From Rhodoferax sp. (GTDB taxonomy: Bacteria > Pseudomonadota > Gammaproteobacteria > Burkholderiales > Burkholderiaceae_C): a stretch of 46,617 nt of DNA. A program made the position numbers and the translations under genes. Positions 27,820-38,410 of the stretch are shown piece after piece (the first letter of the stretch is position 1; every line of letters starts with the position of its first letter). The notes below the pieces were generated by a model. It was not told the origin of the DNA and did no database searches. It saw only the letters and a list, made by a program, of their open reading frames with translations. The stretch covers positions 1-46,617 of the forward strand of contig JAABQI010000274.1 in NCBI GenBank assembly GCA_011391545.1. The letters run 5' to 3'.

Positions 27820-28249
27820 ACCCGTGCGGCTCAAGGCAAGCCTTACATGAGACCCATGGTTTGGCAGGTGAGGCCTTGCAGGCGCGGTGTCGTGAAAGAG
27901 GCCTGTGTGGGCGGACGTCCCTTCAAGGAGGTCCCGAAAATCGAGGGGGGACCTAATAATTCACTGTCATGAAGAACTCGGCCTATGGCCCCCTTCCGGT
28001 CCCCTTCTCGCCATATTTTTTGGTCACAATCAAGCCGTATCGGTCACCTTAGACAAAACCGCAGACCATGCCAAAATGCGATAAATCATTGTATTAAAAC
28101 GTTATTTTTTCGTTTCAGCTTGATGAAACAAGTCACATCTTCATTTTTTGGTTACAAGCAGATTTGCCTTGGGTGTGACTTCCATGAAAATCACCTAACC
28201 TACTGATTTAAAACGGCTCTCAAAATTGAATTCCTCAGAAAAAGCGCCC

Positions 28250-30868
28250 ATGGCTCACACGCCCATGATGGCCCAGTACCTGGGCCTCAAGGCGGATTAC
28301 CCGGACACCCTGCTGTTTTACCGCATGGGAGATTTTTACGAGCTATTTTTTTCAGATGCCGAAAAAGCCGCCCGATTGCTCAACATCACGCTGACGCAGC
28401 GCGGCCAGTCGGCGGGTGCGCCGGTCGTGATGGCGGGCGTGCCGTTTCACGCAGTCGACACCTACCTGGCGCGTCTCATCAAGCTGGGTGAATCGGTAGC
28501 CATTTGCGAGCAGGTCGGTGACGTCGCCACCGCCAAAGGCCCGGTGGAACGCAAGGTGGTGCGGGTAGTGACCCCTGGCACATTGACTGACCTGGAACTG
28601 CTGGGCGACAAGACCGAGTCAATGCTGCTGGCGGTGCACCAGGGTGCGCGCAACAACTGCGGCCTGGCCTGGCTGAGCGTCACTCAGGGCGAGGTGCATC
28701 TGGCCGAGTGCACGCCCGATGAGCTGTCTGACTGGGTGAGCCGGATTGCGCCGGGTGAGTTGATCTTCAGCGCCGGAGCCACCTCCGCATTTGAAGCCCG
28801 GCTGCGCAGCCTGACCATGACTGGATCGGTGTCGATTTCGGTGCGGCCCGACTGGCAATTTGATGCCGGCCTGGGTCAGCGCAAGCTGTTGGAGCATCTG
28901 CAAGCAGCCAGCCTGGTGCCCTGGCAAGCCCAGGATCTGCTGCAGGCCCAGGCCGCTGCCAGCGCGCTGCTGGGGTATGCCGAACATACCCAGGGCCGTG
29001 CGCTCACACACATCCACCAGGTGCGAGTGCAGCGCGCGGGCGAACTCATCGACCTGCCGCAAAGCACCCGACGCAACCTGGAACTGCTGCAGACCCTCCG
29101 CGGTGAAGACACGCCCACCCTGTTTTCCTTGCTCGACACCTGCATGACTGGCATGGGCAGCCGCCTGCTTAAGAGCTGGCTGGTGTCACCCAGACGCGAC
29201 CGCACCGAGGCCCAGCAACGCCTGGGCGCAATTGCCGCCTTGCGTGATGGACCGGCCCTTTCGGCAGGCGCCGGGCCCTGGGCAAAGCTGCGTGACAAGC
29301 TCAAGGGCAGCACGGATGTAGAGCGCATCACGGCCCGGATTGCACTGCGCCAGGTGCGACCCCGCGAGCTGGTCGGCTTGCAGTTGACCCTGCAAAAAAC
29401 CGAACTTCTGGCCCCGGTCTTGCAGGGACTTGAGGTCTATTTGACGACTCTGGCCGACAGCCTGTTGCCACCGTCCGGCTGCGCGGAGTTTTTAAGGCAA
29501 GCTATCGATGCCGAGCCCGCAGCGCTGGTGCGCGACGGCGGCGTGATTGCGTCTGGTTTTGACGCTGACCTGGATGAGCTTCGCGCCATCCAGACCAATT
29601 GCGACAGCTTCCTGCTGGATCTGGAAACCCGTGAAAAAGCGCGCACCGGCATTGCCAATTTGCGCGTGCAGTTCAACCGTGTGCACGGTTTCTTTATTGA
29701 AGTGTCGCAAGGCCAGCTCGACAAGGTGCCCGACGATTACCGCCGTCGCCAGACTCTGAAAAACGCCGAGCGCTTCATCACCCCCGAGCTCAAGGCCTTT
29801 GAAGACAAAGCACTCAGCGCCCAGGAGCGCGCACTCGCGCGGGAAAAATTCTTGTACGAGCAAGTGCTGGACCAACTGCAGCCTTTTGTGCCGGCAATGA
29901 CCGAACTGGCGCGCGCGCTGGCCACGCTAGACGCCCTGTGCGCGCTGACCGAGCGCAGCCTGACGCTGGACTGGTGTGCGCCCCAGTTTGCCAAAGAACC
30001 CTGTCTGGACATCGAAGCCGGGCGTCATCCGGTGGTGCAGGCGCGTCTGAATGAGACCAGCGCTGGCGCCTTCATTGCCAACGACACGCATTTAGGCCCC
30101 AAGCAGCGCATGCAGATCATCACCGGCCCCAACATGGGCGGCAAATCCACCTACATGCGCCAGATCGCGGTGATCACGCTGCTGGCCAGCATGGGCAGCT
30201 ATGTGCCGGCCAAACGCTGCCGACTGGGGCCGATCGATGCCATTCACACCCGGATTGGCGCGGCCGATGACCTGGCCAACGCCCAGTCGACCTTCATGCT
30301 GGAGATGACCGAGGCCGCCCAAATTTTGCATGCGGCCACGCCCAGCTCACTCGTTTTGATGGATGAGATTGGCCGCGGCACCAGCACCTTTGACGGCCTG
30401 GCCCTGGCCAGCGCGATCGCAACCCAGTTGCATGACAAAACCCAGGCTTACACCCTGTTTGCCACCCACTACTTTGAGTTGACCGAGTTTCCGGCCAGCC
30501 ACCACGGCGCCGTCAACGTCCATGTCAGCGCCGCCGAGTCGGGCCGCAACATTGTGTTCTTGCACGAAATCCAGCCAGGGCCGGCCAACAAGAGTTACGG
30601 TATTCAGGTGGCACGCCTGGCCGGCATGCCCGCCGCAGTGCTCAACCAGGCCCGCCAGACGCTGGAAGCGCTGGAAGCGCAGGCCTCGCACCAGCAGGCC
30701 CAGATTGATTTGTTTGCCCTGCCCGCAGTGGCCGAAGTCATCACCAGCAGCGCGGTGGAAAATGCGCTGGAAGCCATCAACCCCGATGATTTGAGCCCGC
30801 GCGAAGCGCTGGAAGCCCTTTACCAGCTGAAGAAAATGGGCGCGTTGGCGGAGAGATCGCCAAAGTAG
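28250..30868 (+). CDS. mutS: DNA mismatch repair protein MutS
   Basis: [49 protein letters not shown]; Walker [35 protein letters not shown]. Start 28250 (ATG) preferred over TTG at 28226. Confidence 0.97.
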   Translation: MAHTPMMAQYLGLKADYPDTLLFYRMGDFYELFFSDAEKAARLLNITLTQRGQSAGAPVVMAGVPFHAVDTYLARLIKLGESVAICEQVGDVATAKGPVERKVVRVVTPGTLTDLELLGDKTESMLLAVHQGARNNCGLAWLSVTQGEVHLAECTPDELSDWVSRIAPGELIFSAGATSAFEARLRSLTMTGSVSISVRPDWQFDAGLGQRKLLEHLQAASLVPWQAQDLLQAQAAASALLGYAEHTQGRALTHIHQVRVQRAGELIDLPQSTRRNLELLQTLRGEDTPTLFSLLDTCMTGMGSRLLKSWLVSPRRDRTEAQQRLGAIAALRDGPALSAGAGPWAKLRDKLKGSTDVERITARIALRQVRPRELVGLQLTLQKTELLAPVLQGLEVYLTTLADSLLPPSGCAEFLRQAIDAEPAALVRDGGVIASGFDADLDELRAIQTNCDSFLLDLETREKARTGIANLRVQFNRVHGFFIEVSQGQLDKVPDDYRRRQTLKNAERFITPELKAFEDKALSAQERALAREKFLYEQVLDQLQPFVPAMTELARALATLDALCALTERSLTLDWCAPQFAKEPCLDIEAGRHPVVQARLNETSAGAFIANDTHLGPKQRMQIITGPNMGGKSTYMRQIAVITLLASMGSYVPAKRCRLGPIDAIHTRIGAADDLANAQSTFMLEMTEAAQILHAATPSSLVLMDEIGRGTSTFDGLALASAIATQLHDKTQAYTLFATHYFELTEFPASHHGAVNVHVSAAESGRNIVFLHEIQPGPANKSYGIQVARLAGMPAAVLNQARQTLEALEAQASHQQAQIDLFALPAVAEVITSSAVENALEAINPDDLSPREALEALYQLKKMGALAERSPK

Positions 30869-30917
30869 TGACAAAACAAAGGCCTGGCGGTCAAAAACCG
30901 GCAAGCCTTGAAAATAA

Positions 30918-30994
<77 letters not shown>

Positions 30995-31059
30995 ACCTTT
31001 GTATTGTAAACGTTGAACATCGTGCTTTTTGACATGCCATCTGACCATATTCACCATCC

Positions 31060-31824
31060 ATGACCACGGCGCCTGCTCCTTTGCCCTGGCTTGCCAGCGG
31101 CGATGCCTTTCCCCCGGCCGATACGGCTTGGGGAGCCAGCACGCCGGCACCCGGCTTGCTGTGTGCAGGTGCCGATTTATCGGTCAACACCCTTAAAAAC
31201 GCCTATAAAAGCGGCATATTTCCCTGGTTCAGTGCCGATCAGCCCATTTTGTGGTGGAGTCCGGAGCCTCGCATGGTGCTCGAAGTGGAGCAATTCAAGC
31301 TGCATCCTTCTCTGAAAAAAGCCCTGAAAAAATTCAGCAAAAATCCAGACTGCGAGATTCGCATCGATAGCGCATTCACAGACGTCATTCAGGCCTGTGC
31401 GTCCAGTCTCCGGCACGGCACGCGGGGCACCTGGATCGTGCCCGACATGATCAACGCCTACATTGACCTGCACCATGCGGGATTGGCGCACAGCATCGAA
31501 ACCTGGGTTGGGGGCGAACTGGTCGGTGGCCTCTATTGCGTGGCCATCGGAGGGGCGGTGTTTGGCGAGTCGATGTTTCACCGACAGCCCGATGCGTCCA
31601 AAATTGCGCTGGCAGCCCTGGTGAGTCTGTGCCGCCATCATCACATCAGCCAGATTGATTGCCAACAAAACACGGCGCATCTGAAGTCCCTGGGTGCGCA
31701 TGAAATTCCAAGGAGTGAATTTATCAGGCGAGTTCAAAAACTGAGCCAGCGCCCCGCCCTTGACTGGCAATTTCAACCCCTATACTGGCGCGAACTCCCC
31801 CCACTCAAACCGGATTCAGCGTGA
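31060..31824 (+). CDS. aat: Leucyl/phenylalanyl-tRNA--protein transferase
   Basis: GLLCAGADLSVNTLKNAYKSGIFPWFSADQPILWWSPEPRMVLEVEQFKLHPSLKKALKK; GGLYCVAIGGAVFGESMFHRQPDASKIALAAL. Confidence 0.97.
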   Translation: MTTAPAPLPWLASGDAFPPADTAWGASTPAPGLLCAGADLSVNTLKNAYKSGIFPWFSADQPILWWSPEPRMVLEVEQFKLHPSLKKALKKFSKNPDCEIRIDSAFTDVIQACASSLRHGTRGTWIVPDMINAYIDLHHAGLAHSIETWVGGELVGGLYCVAIGGAVFGESMFHRQPDASKIALAALVSLCRHHHISQIDCQQNTAHLKSLGAHEIPRSEFIRRVQKLSQRPALDWQFQPLYWRELPPLKPDSA

Positions 31825-32600
31825 ATCAGTCCCAGGAAACTGCGCTCAAAACGCTTCAGTTCTATTCCACCGCCAACTACCCCTGCAGCTATCTGGATGG
31901 GCAGGTGGCGCGCTCACAGGTGGCCACGCCTTCGCACCTGATTGACACCCGAAGCTACTCGGCCTTGATGCGCAGCGGGTTTCGACGCAGCGGTTTGTTT
32001 TTTTACCGGCCCCATTGCGATCAATGCCAGGCTTGCCAGTCGATTCGTCTGCCAGTGGCGGAGTTCGCGCCCGACCGTAGTCAAAAAAGGGCCTGGGCGC
32101 AGCATGGCAGCCTGCAAATCACAGCCATATCGCCGTCTTTTTCGGAGGAACACTTTGCGCTGTACCAGCGCTACCAGCAGGCGCGCCATTGCGGTGGCGG
32201 CATGGATGCCGATGACGCAGGTCAATACCAGGATTTTCTGATTGACAGCCAGGTGGACTCCCTGCTGGTCGAATTCCGGGAGCCATCGCCTGGTGGCGAC
32301 CCCGGCAAGCTCAAAATGGTGTCGATCATTGACCGGCTCGACGATGGCCTGTCAGCGGTCTATACCTTTTTTGAACCCGAGCCGGGCCGGTGTTACGGCA
32401 CTTACAACGTGCTCTGGCAAATCAACCAGGCCAGCGCCTGGGGCTTGAAATACCTTTACCTGGGCTACTGGGTGGCACAAAGCAGAAAAATGTCGTACAA
32501 AACCCGCTTCAAGCCCTTCGAGTTGCTTGTCCGAAATCAATGGTGTGCCATGGCTGACGCGAGCGCCGAATCCACTGACAATTTTCACAAGATAAAATGA
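31821..32600 (+). CDS. bpt: Aspartate/glutamate leucyltransferase (arginyltransferase family, Bpt/Ate)
   Basis: LQFYSTANYPCSYLDGQVARSQVATPSHLIDTRSYSALMRSGFRRSGLFFYRPHCDQCQACQSIRLPV; GTG start overlapping the aat stop (GTGA). Confidence 0.95.
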   Translation: MNQSQETALKTLQFYSTANYPCSYLDGQVARSQVATPSHLIDTRSYSALMRSGFRRSGLFFYRPHCDQCQACQSIRLPVAEFAPDRSQKRAWAQHGSLQITAISPSFSEEHFALYQRYQQARHCGGGMDADDAGQYQDFLIDSQVDSLLVEFREPSPGGDPGKLKMVSIIDRLDDGLSAVYTFFEPEPGRCYGTYNVLWQINQASAWGLKYLYLGYWVAQSRKMSYKTRFKPFELLVRNQWCAMADASAESTDNFHKIK

Positions 32601-32612
32601 AAGTTCATTTCA
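32598..32612. promoter_or_regulatory. Candidate IclR-type operator TGAAAGTTCATTTCA
   Basis: 15-nt dyad TGAAA-N5-TTTCA overlapping the bpt stop codon, ending 9 nt before the iclR-type start. Confidence 0.4.
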
Positions 32613-32621
32613 GGATATCGC

Positions 32622-33410
32622 ATGCGAAAGATTGACTCTGCCACGACAGCCACACCGACCATCCAGGTCATTGAACGCATGATGACCCTGATGGATGTGC
32701 TGGCCTCCCAGGAAGAAGCCATCTCGCTCAAGGAAATCAGCGCCAAGACCGGCCTGCATCCCTCCACCGCACACCGCATCCTGAACGACCTGGTCCTGGG
32801 CCGGTTTGTGGATCACCCGCAAGCAGGCAGTTACCGTCTGGGCATGCGCTTGCTGGAGTTGGGCAATCTGGTGAAAAACCGGCTCAATGTGCGCGATGCC
32901 GCGCTCGATGCCATGCGCGACTTGCACCGTCTGACACAACAACCGGTCAACCTCAGCATCCGACAGGGCGACGAAATCATTTATGTGGAGCGCGCCTACA
33001 GCGAGCGCTCGGGCATGCAGGTGATCAGGGCCATTGGCGGGCGCGCGCCGCTGCATCTGACGTCGGTGGGCAAGTTGTTTCTGGCGGCGGATGAGCCACA
33101 AAAAGTGCGCTCTTATGCGCTGCGCACCGGCCTGAGCGGCCACACCAAGAACAGTCTGACGCAACTGCCGGCGCTGGAGCGTGAACTGGCCAAAGTTCGC
33201 CGCGAGGGCTACGCCAGTGACAACGAAGAACTTGAGCTCGGGGTGCGCTGCATGGCCGCCGGCATCATGGATGACCAAGGCAAACTGGTCGCTGGCTTGT
33301 CGATTTCAGCCCCGGCAGGCCGGCTGGACGAAGCCTGGTTGCCCAAACTCAAAGCCACGGCCCAGGAAATTTCGGCTCATCTTGGTTACCGGACAAACAA
33401 TCCGGTTTGA
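32622..33410 (+). CDS. IclR family transcriptional regulator
   Basis: VIERMMTLMDVLASQEEAISLKEISAKTGLHPSTAHRILNDLVLGRFV plus IclR effector domain (GGRAPLHLTSVGKLFLA; AAGIMDDQGKLVAGLSISAPAGRL). Confidence 0.95.
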   Translation: MRKIDSATTATPTIQVIERMMTLMDVLASQEEAISLKEISAKTGLHPSTAHRILNDLVLGRFVDHPQAGSYRLGMRLLELGNLVKNRLNVRDAALDAMRDLHRLTQQPVNLSIRQGDEIIYVERAYSERSGMQVIRAIGGRAPLHLTSVGKLFLAADEPQKVRSYALRTGLSGHTKNSLTQLPALERELAKVRREGYASDNEELELGVRCMAAGIMDDQGKLVAGLSISAPAGRLDEAWLPKLKATAQEISAHLGYRTNNPV

Positions 33411-34496
33411 CTAGCCGCCGACATGTGGCGTGTCTGCCATGATGGCGGCCGCATTGGCAGTCGACTCGACCCACTGACGCACCCGCTCGGCGTCACCCAA
33501 ACGACTCAGCTTGCCAGCCGAATCCAGAAAGACCATGATCAACTGCCGGCCGGCCACCTTGGTCTGCATCACCAGGCAGCGCCCGGCTTCCGAGATGTAG
33601 CCGGTTTTTTGCAGGCCAATGTCCCAACTCGGGTTCTTGACCAGCCGGTTGGTATTGTTGAACTGCAGCACACGATTGCCCACAAACACCTGATGACCCG
33701 TTGACGTGGACAGTTCACGCAGCATGGGCTGTTGATGCGCTGCATCAACAAGTTTGGCCAGGTCACGCGCGCTTGACATGTTGTTGCTGGACAACCCCGT
33801 GGGCTCCACAAAACGGGTGTCCTTCATGCCCAGCAATTTCGCCTTGTAATTCATCAGTTGGGTAAAGACCTGCAAACCGCCGGGATAGGTGCGTCCCAGC
33901 GCATGGGCGGCGCGGTTTTCGCTGGACATCAGCGCCAGGTGCAAGAGTTCGCCCCGGCTCAGTTCAGTGCCCACGCGCAGTCGGGAACTGCTGCCTTTTT
34001 CGGTATCGACATCCTGCTGTGTGATGGTGATCATCTCAGCCATGGACAAATTGGCGTCGCTCACAACCAAACCGGTCATCAGCTTGGTCAGCGAAGCGAT
34101 CGGCAAAACTGCCTTGTCATTTTTGCTGAACAGCACTTCCTGGGTGTCCTGGTCGATGACCAGTGCCACACTCGATTTCAAATTGAGATCATCATGGACG
34201 CGTTGCAAGCCCGCCAATTGACCAAAAGACGGCTTGGCAACTGCCACGGCCCTGACAGACACCGCCTTGCGTTTGTTTGCAGCAATTTGTTTGCCTTTGG
34301 CAATTTGTTTGCCGTTAGCGAATTGTTTGGTCACACGGCGTTTGGCGACCACCGCTGTTTTCTTCTGCTTGCTCACGTGGGTCTTGGCAGGCGCCGCATG
34401 CACAACCGGAGACCAGCCGAACCAGCTCAACAAACTCAAAAGACAAATGAAACCACGTACTTTTTTTGAAAAAAAGCTGTTTCTTGCGGTGGTCAT
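33411..34496 (-). CDS. pbpG: D-alanyl-D-alanine endopeptidase (PBP7/PbpG-like, peptidase S11)
   Basis: SxxK PIASLTKLMTGLV, SxN SSENRAAHALG, KTG LQKTGYISEAGRCLVMQ; signal peptide and basic linker. Confidence 0.92.
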   Translation of the reverse strand: MTTARNSFFSKKVRGFICLLSLLSWFGWSPVVHAAPAKTHVSKQKKTAVVAKRRVTKQFANGKQIAKGKQIAANKRKAVSVRAVAVAKPSFGQLAGLQRVHDDLNLKSSVALVIDQDTQEVLFSKNDKAVLPIASLTKLMTGLVVSDANLSMAEMITITQQDVDTEKGSSSRLRVGTELSRGELLHLALMSSENRAAHALGRTYPGGLQVFTQLMNYKAKLLGMKDTRFVEPTGLSSNNMSSARDLAKLVDAAHQQPMLRELSTSTGHQVFVGNRVLQFNNTNRLVKNPSWDIGLQKTGYISEAGRCLVMQTKVAGRQLIMVFLDSAGKLSRLGDAERVRQWVESTANAAAIMADTPHVGG

Positions 34497-34598
34497 GAAT
34501 TTGTCTCCTGAAAGAGCCTCTTGGCGGACGTTCAGTTTAAACCCGAAAGTCCCGATACAGCAAGTACTTGCAAGAGTTTGTTAAACTAATTTGCCACA

Positions 34599-36137
34599 TT
34601 AGCCTTGGGCCGCCACTCGCTCAGCTTGGCTCTGGAGCTTGTTCAGGGCACTCAAGTAAGCTTTGGCGGAAGCCACCACGATGTCGGGGTCGGCGCCAAC
34701 ACCGTTGACGATGCGGCCATTGCTCTGCAGGCGCACGGTCACCTCGCCCTGGCTTTCGGTCGAGCCGCTGATGGCGTTGACCGAATACAGCACCATCTCG
34801 GCACCGCTCTTGACGTTCGCTTCAATCGCCTTGAGCGAGGCGTCCACAGGCCCGTTGCCATTGGCCGTGGCGGTGACCTCCTTGCCGCCGATGGTCATGA
34901 CCACCGTGGCTTGCGGCATCTCGCCGGTTTCGCTGTGCTGCGACAAAGAAACAAAGCCAAACTGGTCATGGCTCTGGGCGACATTTTCCTCGCTGACCAA
35001 AGCCAGAATGTCCTCGTCAAAAATCTCGCTCTTGCGATCGGCGAGTTCCTTGAATTTGGCAAAGGTCAGGTTCACGTCGACTTCGCTTTCCATCAGCACC
35101 CCGAGCTCCGCCAAGCGCTGCTTGAACGCATTGCGTCCGCTCAGCTTGCCCAGCACGATCTTGTTGGCGGTCCAGCCCACGTCCTCGGCACGCATGATCT
35201 CGTAGGTATCACGCGCTTTCATCATGCCGTCCTGGTGAATGCCAGAAGCGTGGGCAAAGGCGTTGGCGCCAACGATGGCCTTGTTGGGCTGCACCACAAA
35301 ACCGGTGGTTTGGCTCACCATGCGGCTGGCCGCCAGAATCTGGGTGGTGTCGATACCCACGTCCAGATCAAAATAATCGCGCCGGGTGCGCACGGCCATC
35401 ACCACTTCTTCCAGACTGCAGTTGCCAGCGCGCTCGCCGAGCCCGTTGATGGTGCATTCAACCTGGCGCGCTCCGCCGATCTTGACACCTGCGAGCGAGT
35501 TGGCCACCGCCATGCCAAGGTCATTGTGGCAATGCACCGACCAGATCGCCTGGTCGGAATTTGGCACACGTTCACGCAGGCGTTTGATAAAGTTGCCATA
35601 CAGTTCGGGAATGGCATAACCCACTGTGTCTGGCACGTTGATGGTGGTGGCGCCCTCCTTGATCACGGCCTCAATCACCCGGCACAGAAAGTCCTCTTCG
35701 CTGCGGTAGGCGTCTTCGGCGCTGAATTCAATGTCGGCCACCCGGTTGCGGGCAAAACGCACGGCCTGCTTGGCCTGCTCCAGAACCTGCTCGGGGGTCA
35801 TGCGGAGTTTTTTCTCCATGTGCACCGGCGATGTGGCAATGAATGTGTGAATCCGCGCCCGGTTGGCGCCCTGCACCGCGTCGGCTGCCAGCGTGATGTC
35901 ACGGTCATTGGCGCGTGACAACGAGCAGACGGTGGAGTCCTTGATGGCATGGGCAATGGCCTTGATGGCCTCAAAGTCGCCATTGGAACTGGCAGCAAAA
36001 CCGGCCTCGATGACATCGACCTTCAAACGCTCCAACTGCCGGGCAATGCGCAGTTTTTCATCGCGCGTCATGGAGGCTCCCGGCGACTGCTCGCCGTCAC
36101 GCAAGGTGGTGTCAAAAATGATTAATTTGTCTGACAT
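34599..36137 (-). CDS. leuA: 2-isopropylmalate synthase
   Basis: [62 protein letters not shown]...[20 protein letters not shown]-terminal LeuA dimerisation/regulatory domain. Confidence 0.97.
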   Translation of the reverse strand: MSDKLIIFDTTLRDGEQSPGASMTRDEKLRIARQLERLKVDVIEAGFAASSNGDFEAIKAIAHAIKDSTVCSLSRANDRDITLAADAVQGANRARIHTFIATSPVHMEKKLRMTPEQVLEQAKQAVRFARNRVADIEFSAEDAYRSEEDFLCRVIEAVIKEGATTINVPDTVGYAIPELYGNFIKRLRERVPNSDQAIWSVHCHNDLGMAVANSLAGVKIGGARQVECTINGLGERAGNCSLEEVVMAVRTRRDYFDLDVGIDTTQILAASRMVSQTTGFVVQPNKAIVGANAFAHASGIHQDGMMKARDTYEIMRAEDVGWTANKIVLGKLSGRNAFKQRLAELGVLMESEVDVNLTFAKFKELADRKSEIFDEDILALVSEENVAQSHDQFGFVSLSQHSETGEMPQATVVMTIGGKEVTATANGNGPVDASLKAIEANVKSGAEMVLYSVNAISGSTESQGEVTVRLQSNGRIVNGVGADPDIVVASAKAYLSALNKLQSQAERVAAQG

Positions 36138-36187
36138 GTCATTTCTCCTGGGATGTTTACAAAGGCGATGAAAAGGGTCTTGGCAAT

Positions 36188-36220
36188 AAAAAAGCCCGTC
36201 GCGGATGCTGACGGGCTTTT
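36188..36220 (-). terminator. Intrinsic terminator / attenuator hairpin in leuA leader
   Basis: Minus-strand AAAAGCCCGTC-AGCATCCGC-GACGGGCTTTTTT: stem-loop followed by a T-run, between leader ORF and leuA. Confidence 0.75.
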
Positions 36221-36240
36221 GGGGTTGATGCGATCACGCG

Positions 36241-36294
36241 CTAACCACTCCGCCCGCAGGACGTTGTTGTTAGCAGTAGTGAAAATTGATGCAT
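36241..36294 (-). CDS. Candidate leucine leader peptide MHQFSLLLTTTSCGRSG
   Basis: ATG CAT CAA TTT TCA CTA CTG CTA ACA ACA ACG TCC TGC GGG CGG AGT GGT TAG on minus strand: three consecutive Leu codons, two of them CTA, just upstream of the terminator hairpin and leuA. Confidence 0.65.
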   Translation of the reverse strand: MHQFSLLLTTTSCGRSG

Positions 36295-36358
36295 GACTTC
36301 AATATAGCACAGCTTGAGGTCAAGCTTCGGCTCGCCATGCTTCGGCTGGCGTTCCGCC

Positions 36359-37174
36359 TCATTTGTGCAGGCCGCGTTCGTCAGGTTCATCGGTCGAGGT
36401 GCTGATGACGCTGGTGGGAATGCCCTTGGTCCTGCGCCAGAAATAGATCACATAGCCGCTCAAGCCGTAAACGACGAACAAGGCGAACATCACGATCGGC
36501 GGGTCGATGTTGATGACGGCAATACCGATGGCAATCAGGACGATCACCGCGAATGGCACACTGCGCTTCATCTGGATGTCCTTGAAACTGTAGAACGGCA
36601 CATTCGTCACCATGGTGAGTCCCGCATACAGGCACACGGCAAACATCGGCCACGCCCATTGCGGACCGGCACTGCCCAAATCGGTCATCACCCAGATAAA
36701 ACCAGCAACAATGGCCGCTGCGGCGGGCGACGGCAAACCCTGAAAATAGCGCTTGTCCACCACCGCCGTGTTGACGTTGAAGCGCGCCAGCCGCAAGGCC
36801 GCGCAAGCGCAATAGACAAACGCCGCTATCCAGCCCCAGCGGCCTAGGCCCTTGAGTGCCCACACATAGGCAATCAGGGCGGGCGCCGCGCCGAAAGACA
36901 CCATGTCGGACAGCGAGTCCATTTGTTCGCCAAAGGCGCTTTGGGTATTGGTCATGCGCGCCACGCGACCGTCCAGACTGTCGAGCACCATGGCGCAAAA
37001 AACGCCAACCGCGGCCAGGTCAAAACGGCCATTGATGGCCATCACAATGGCGTAAAAGCCGCCAAAAAGTGCCGCCAGCGTAAAGAGGTTGGGCAGGATG
37101 TAGATGCCTTTGCGACGCTTCTTCAGCATCACACCATCTGCTTGATCCGTGTTGGGTGTGTTCACTTCTTCCAA
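36359..37174 (-). CDS. pssA: CDP-diacylglycerol--serine O-phosphatidyltransferase
   Basis: IYILPNLFTLAALFGGFYAIVMAINGRFDLAAVGVFCAMVLDSLDGRVARMTNTQSAFGEQMDSLSDMVSFGAAPAL: CDP-alcohol phosphatidyltransferase motif. Confidence 0.95.
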   Translation of the reverse strand: MEEVNTPNTDQADGVMLKKRRKGIYILPNLFTLAALFGGFYAIVMAINGRFDLAAVGVFCAMVLDSLDGRVARMTNTQSAFGEQMDSLSDMVSFGAAPALIAYVWALKGLGRWGWIAAFVYCACAALRLARFNVNTAVVDKRYFQGLPSPAAAAIVAGFIWVMTDLGSAGPQWAWPMFAVCLYAGLTMVTNVPFYSFKDIQMKRSVPFAVIVLIAIGIAVINIDPPIVMFALFVVYGLSGYVIYFWRRTKGIPTSVISTSTDEPDERGLHK

Positions 37175-37203
37175 TCGTTTGGTCCAGGGGTGGTGCCCAT
37201 AAT

Positions 37204-37231
37204 AACAAAGGCTACCGAAGTAGCCTTTGTT
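37204..37231. terminator. Strong hairpin between ilvC and pssA with UUCG tetraloop on the minus strand
   Basis: AACAAAGGCTAC-CGAA-GTAGCCTTTGTT: perfect 12-bp inverted repeat; minus-strand RNA has loop UUCG. Confidence 0.75.
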
Positions 37232-37248
37232 CTGAAATCACGCAGGTG

Positions 37249-38268
<1,020 letters not shown>

Positions 38269-38286
38269 TCACTCCGTTAAATTAAA

Positions 38287-38408
38287 CAACCTTGCGGGAC
38301 AGATCTTCAGCTCTGTCCCCAACTAACTAACAACCTTGGGGGACAGATCTTTAGCTCCATCCCCAACTCAATAAAAATGTTGAACAGCGCTTGCGCCCTG
38401 CCCCAACT
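38287..38408. repeat. Three tandem REP-like palindromic repeats (third degenerate) between ilvC and ilvN
   Basis: CAACCTTGCGGGACAGATCTTCAGCTCTGTCCCCAACT (38287-38324) and CAACCTTGGGGGACAGATCTTTAGCTCCATCCCCAACT (38331-38368), 44-nt period; third weak copy ...ACAGCGCTTGCGCCCTGCCCCAACTGAC abutting the ilvN stop. Copy 1 has a perfect 8-bp stem GGGACAGA/TCTGTCCC. Confidence 0.75.
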
Positions 38409-38410
38409 GA

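Noticed and set aside
27929-27954. Inverted repeat AGGTCCC...GGGACCT downstream of mgtC
   Set aside because: Could be a weak terminator, but no T-run follows and the loop is purine-rich; insufficient support.
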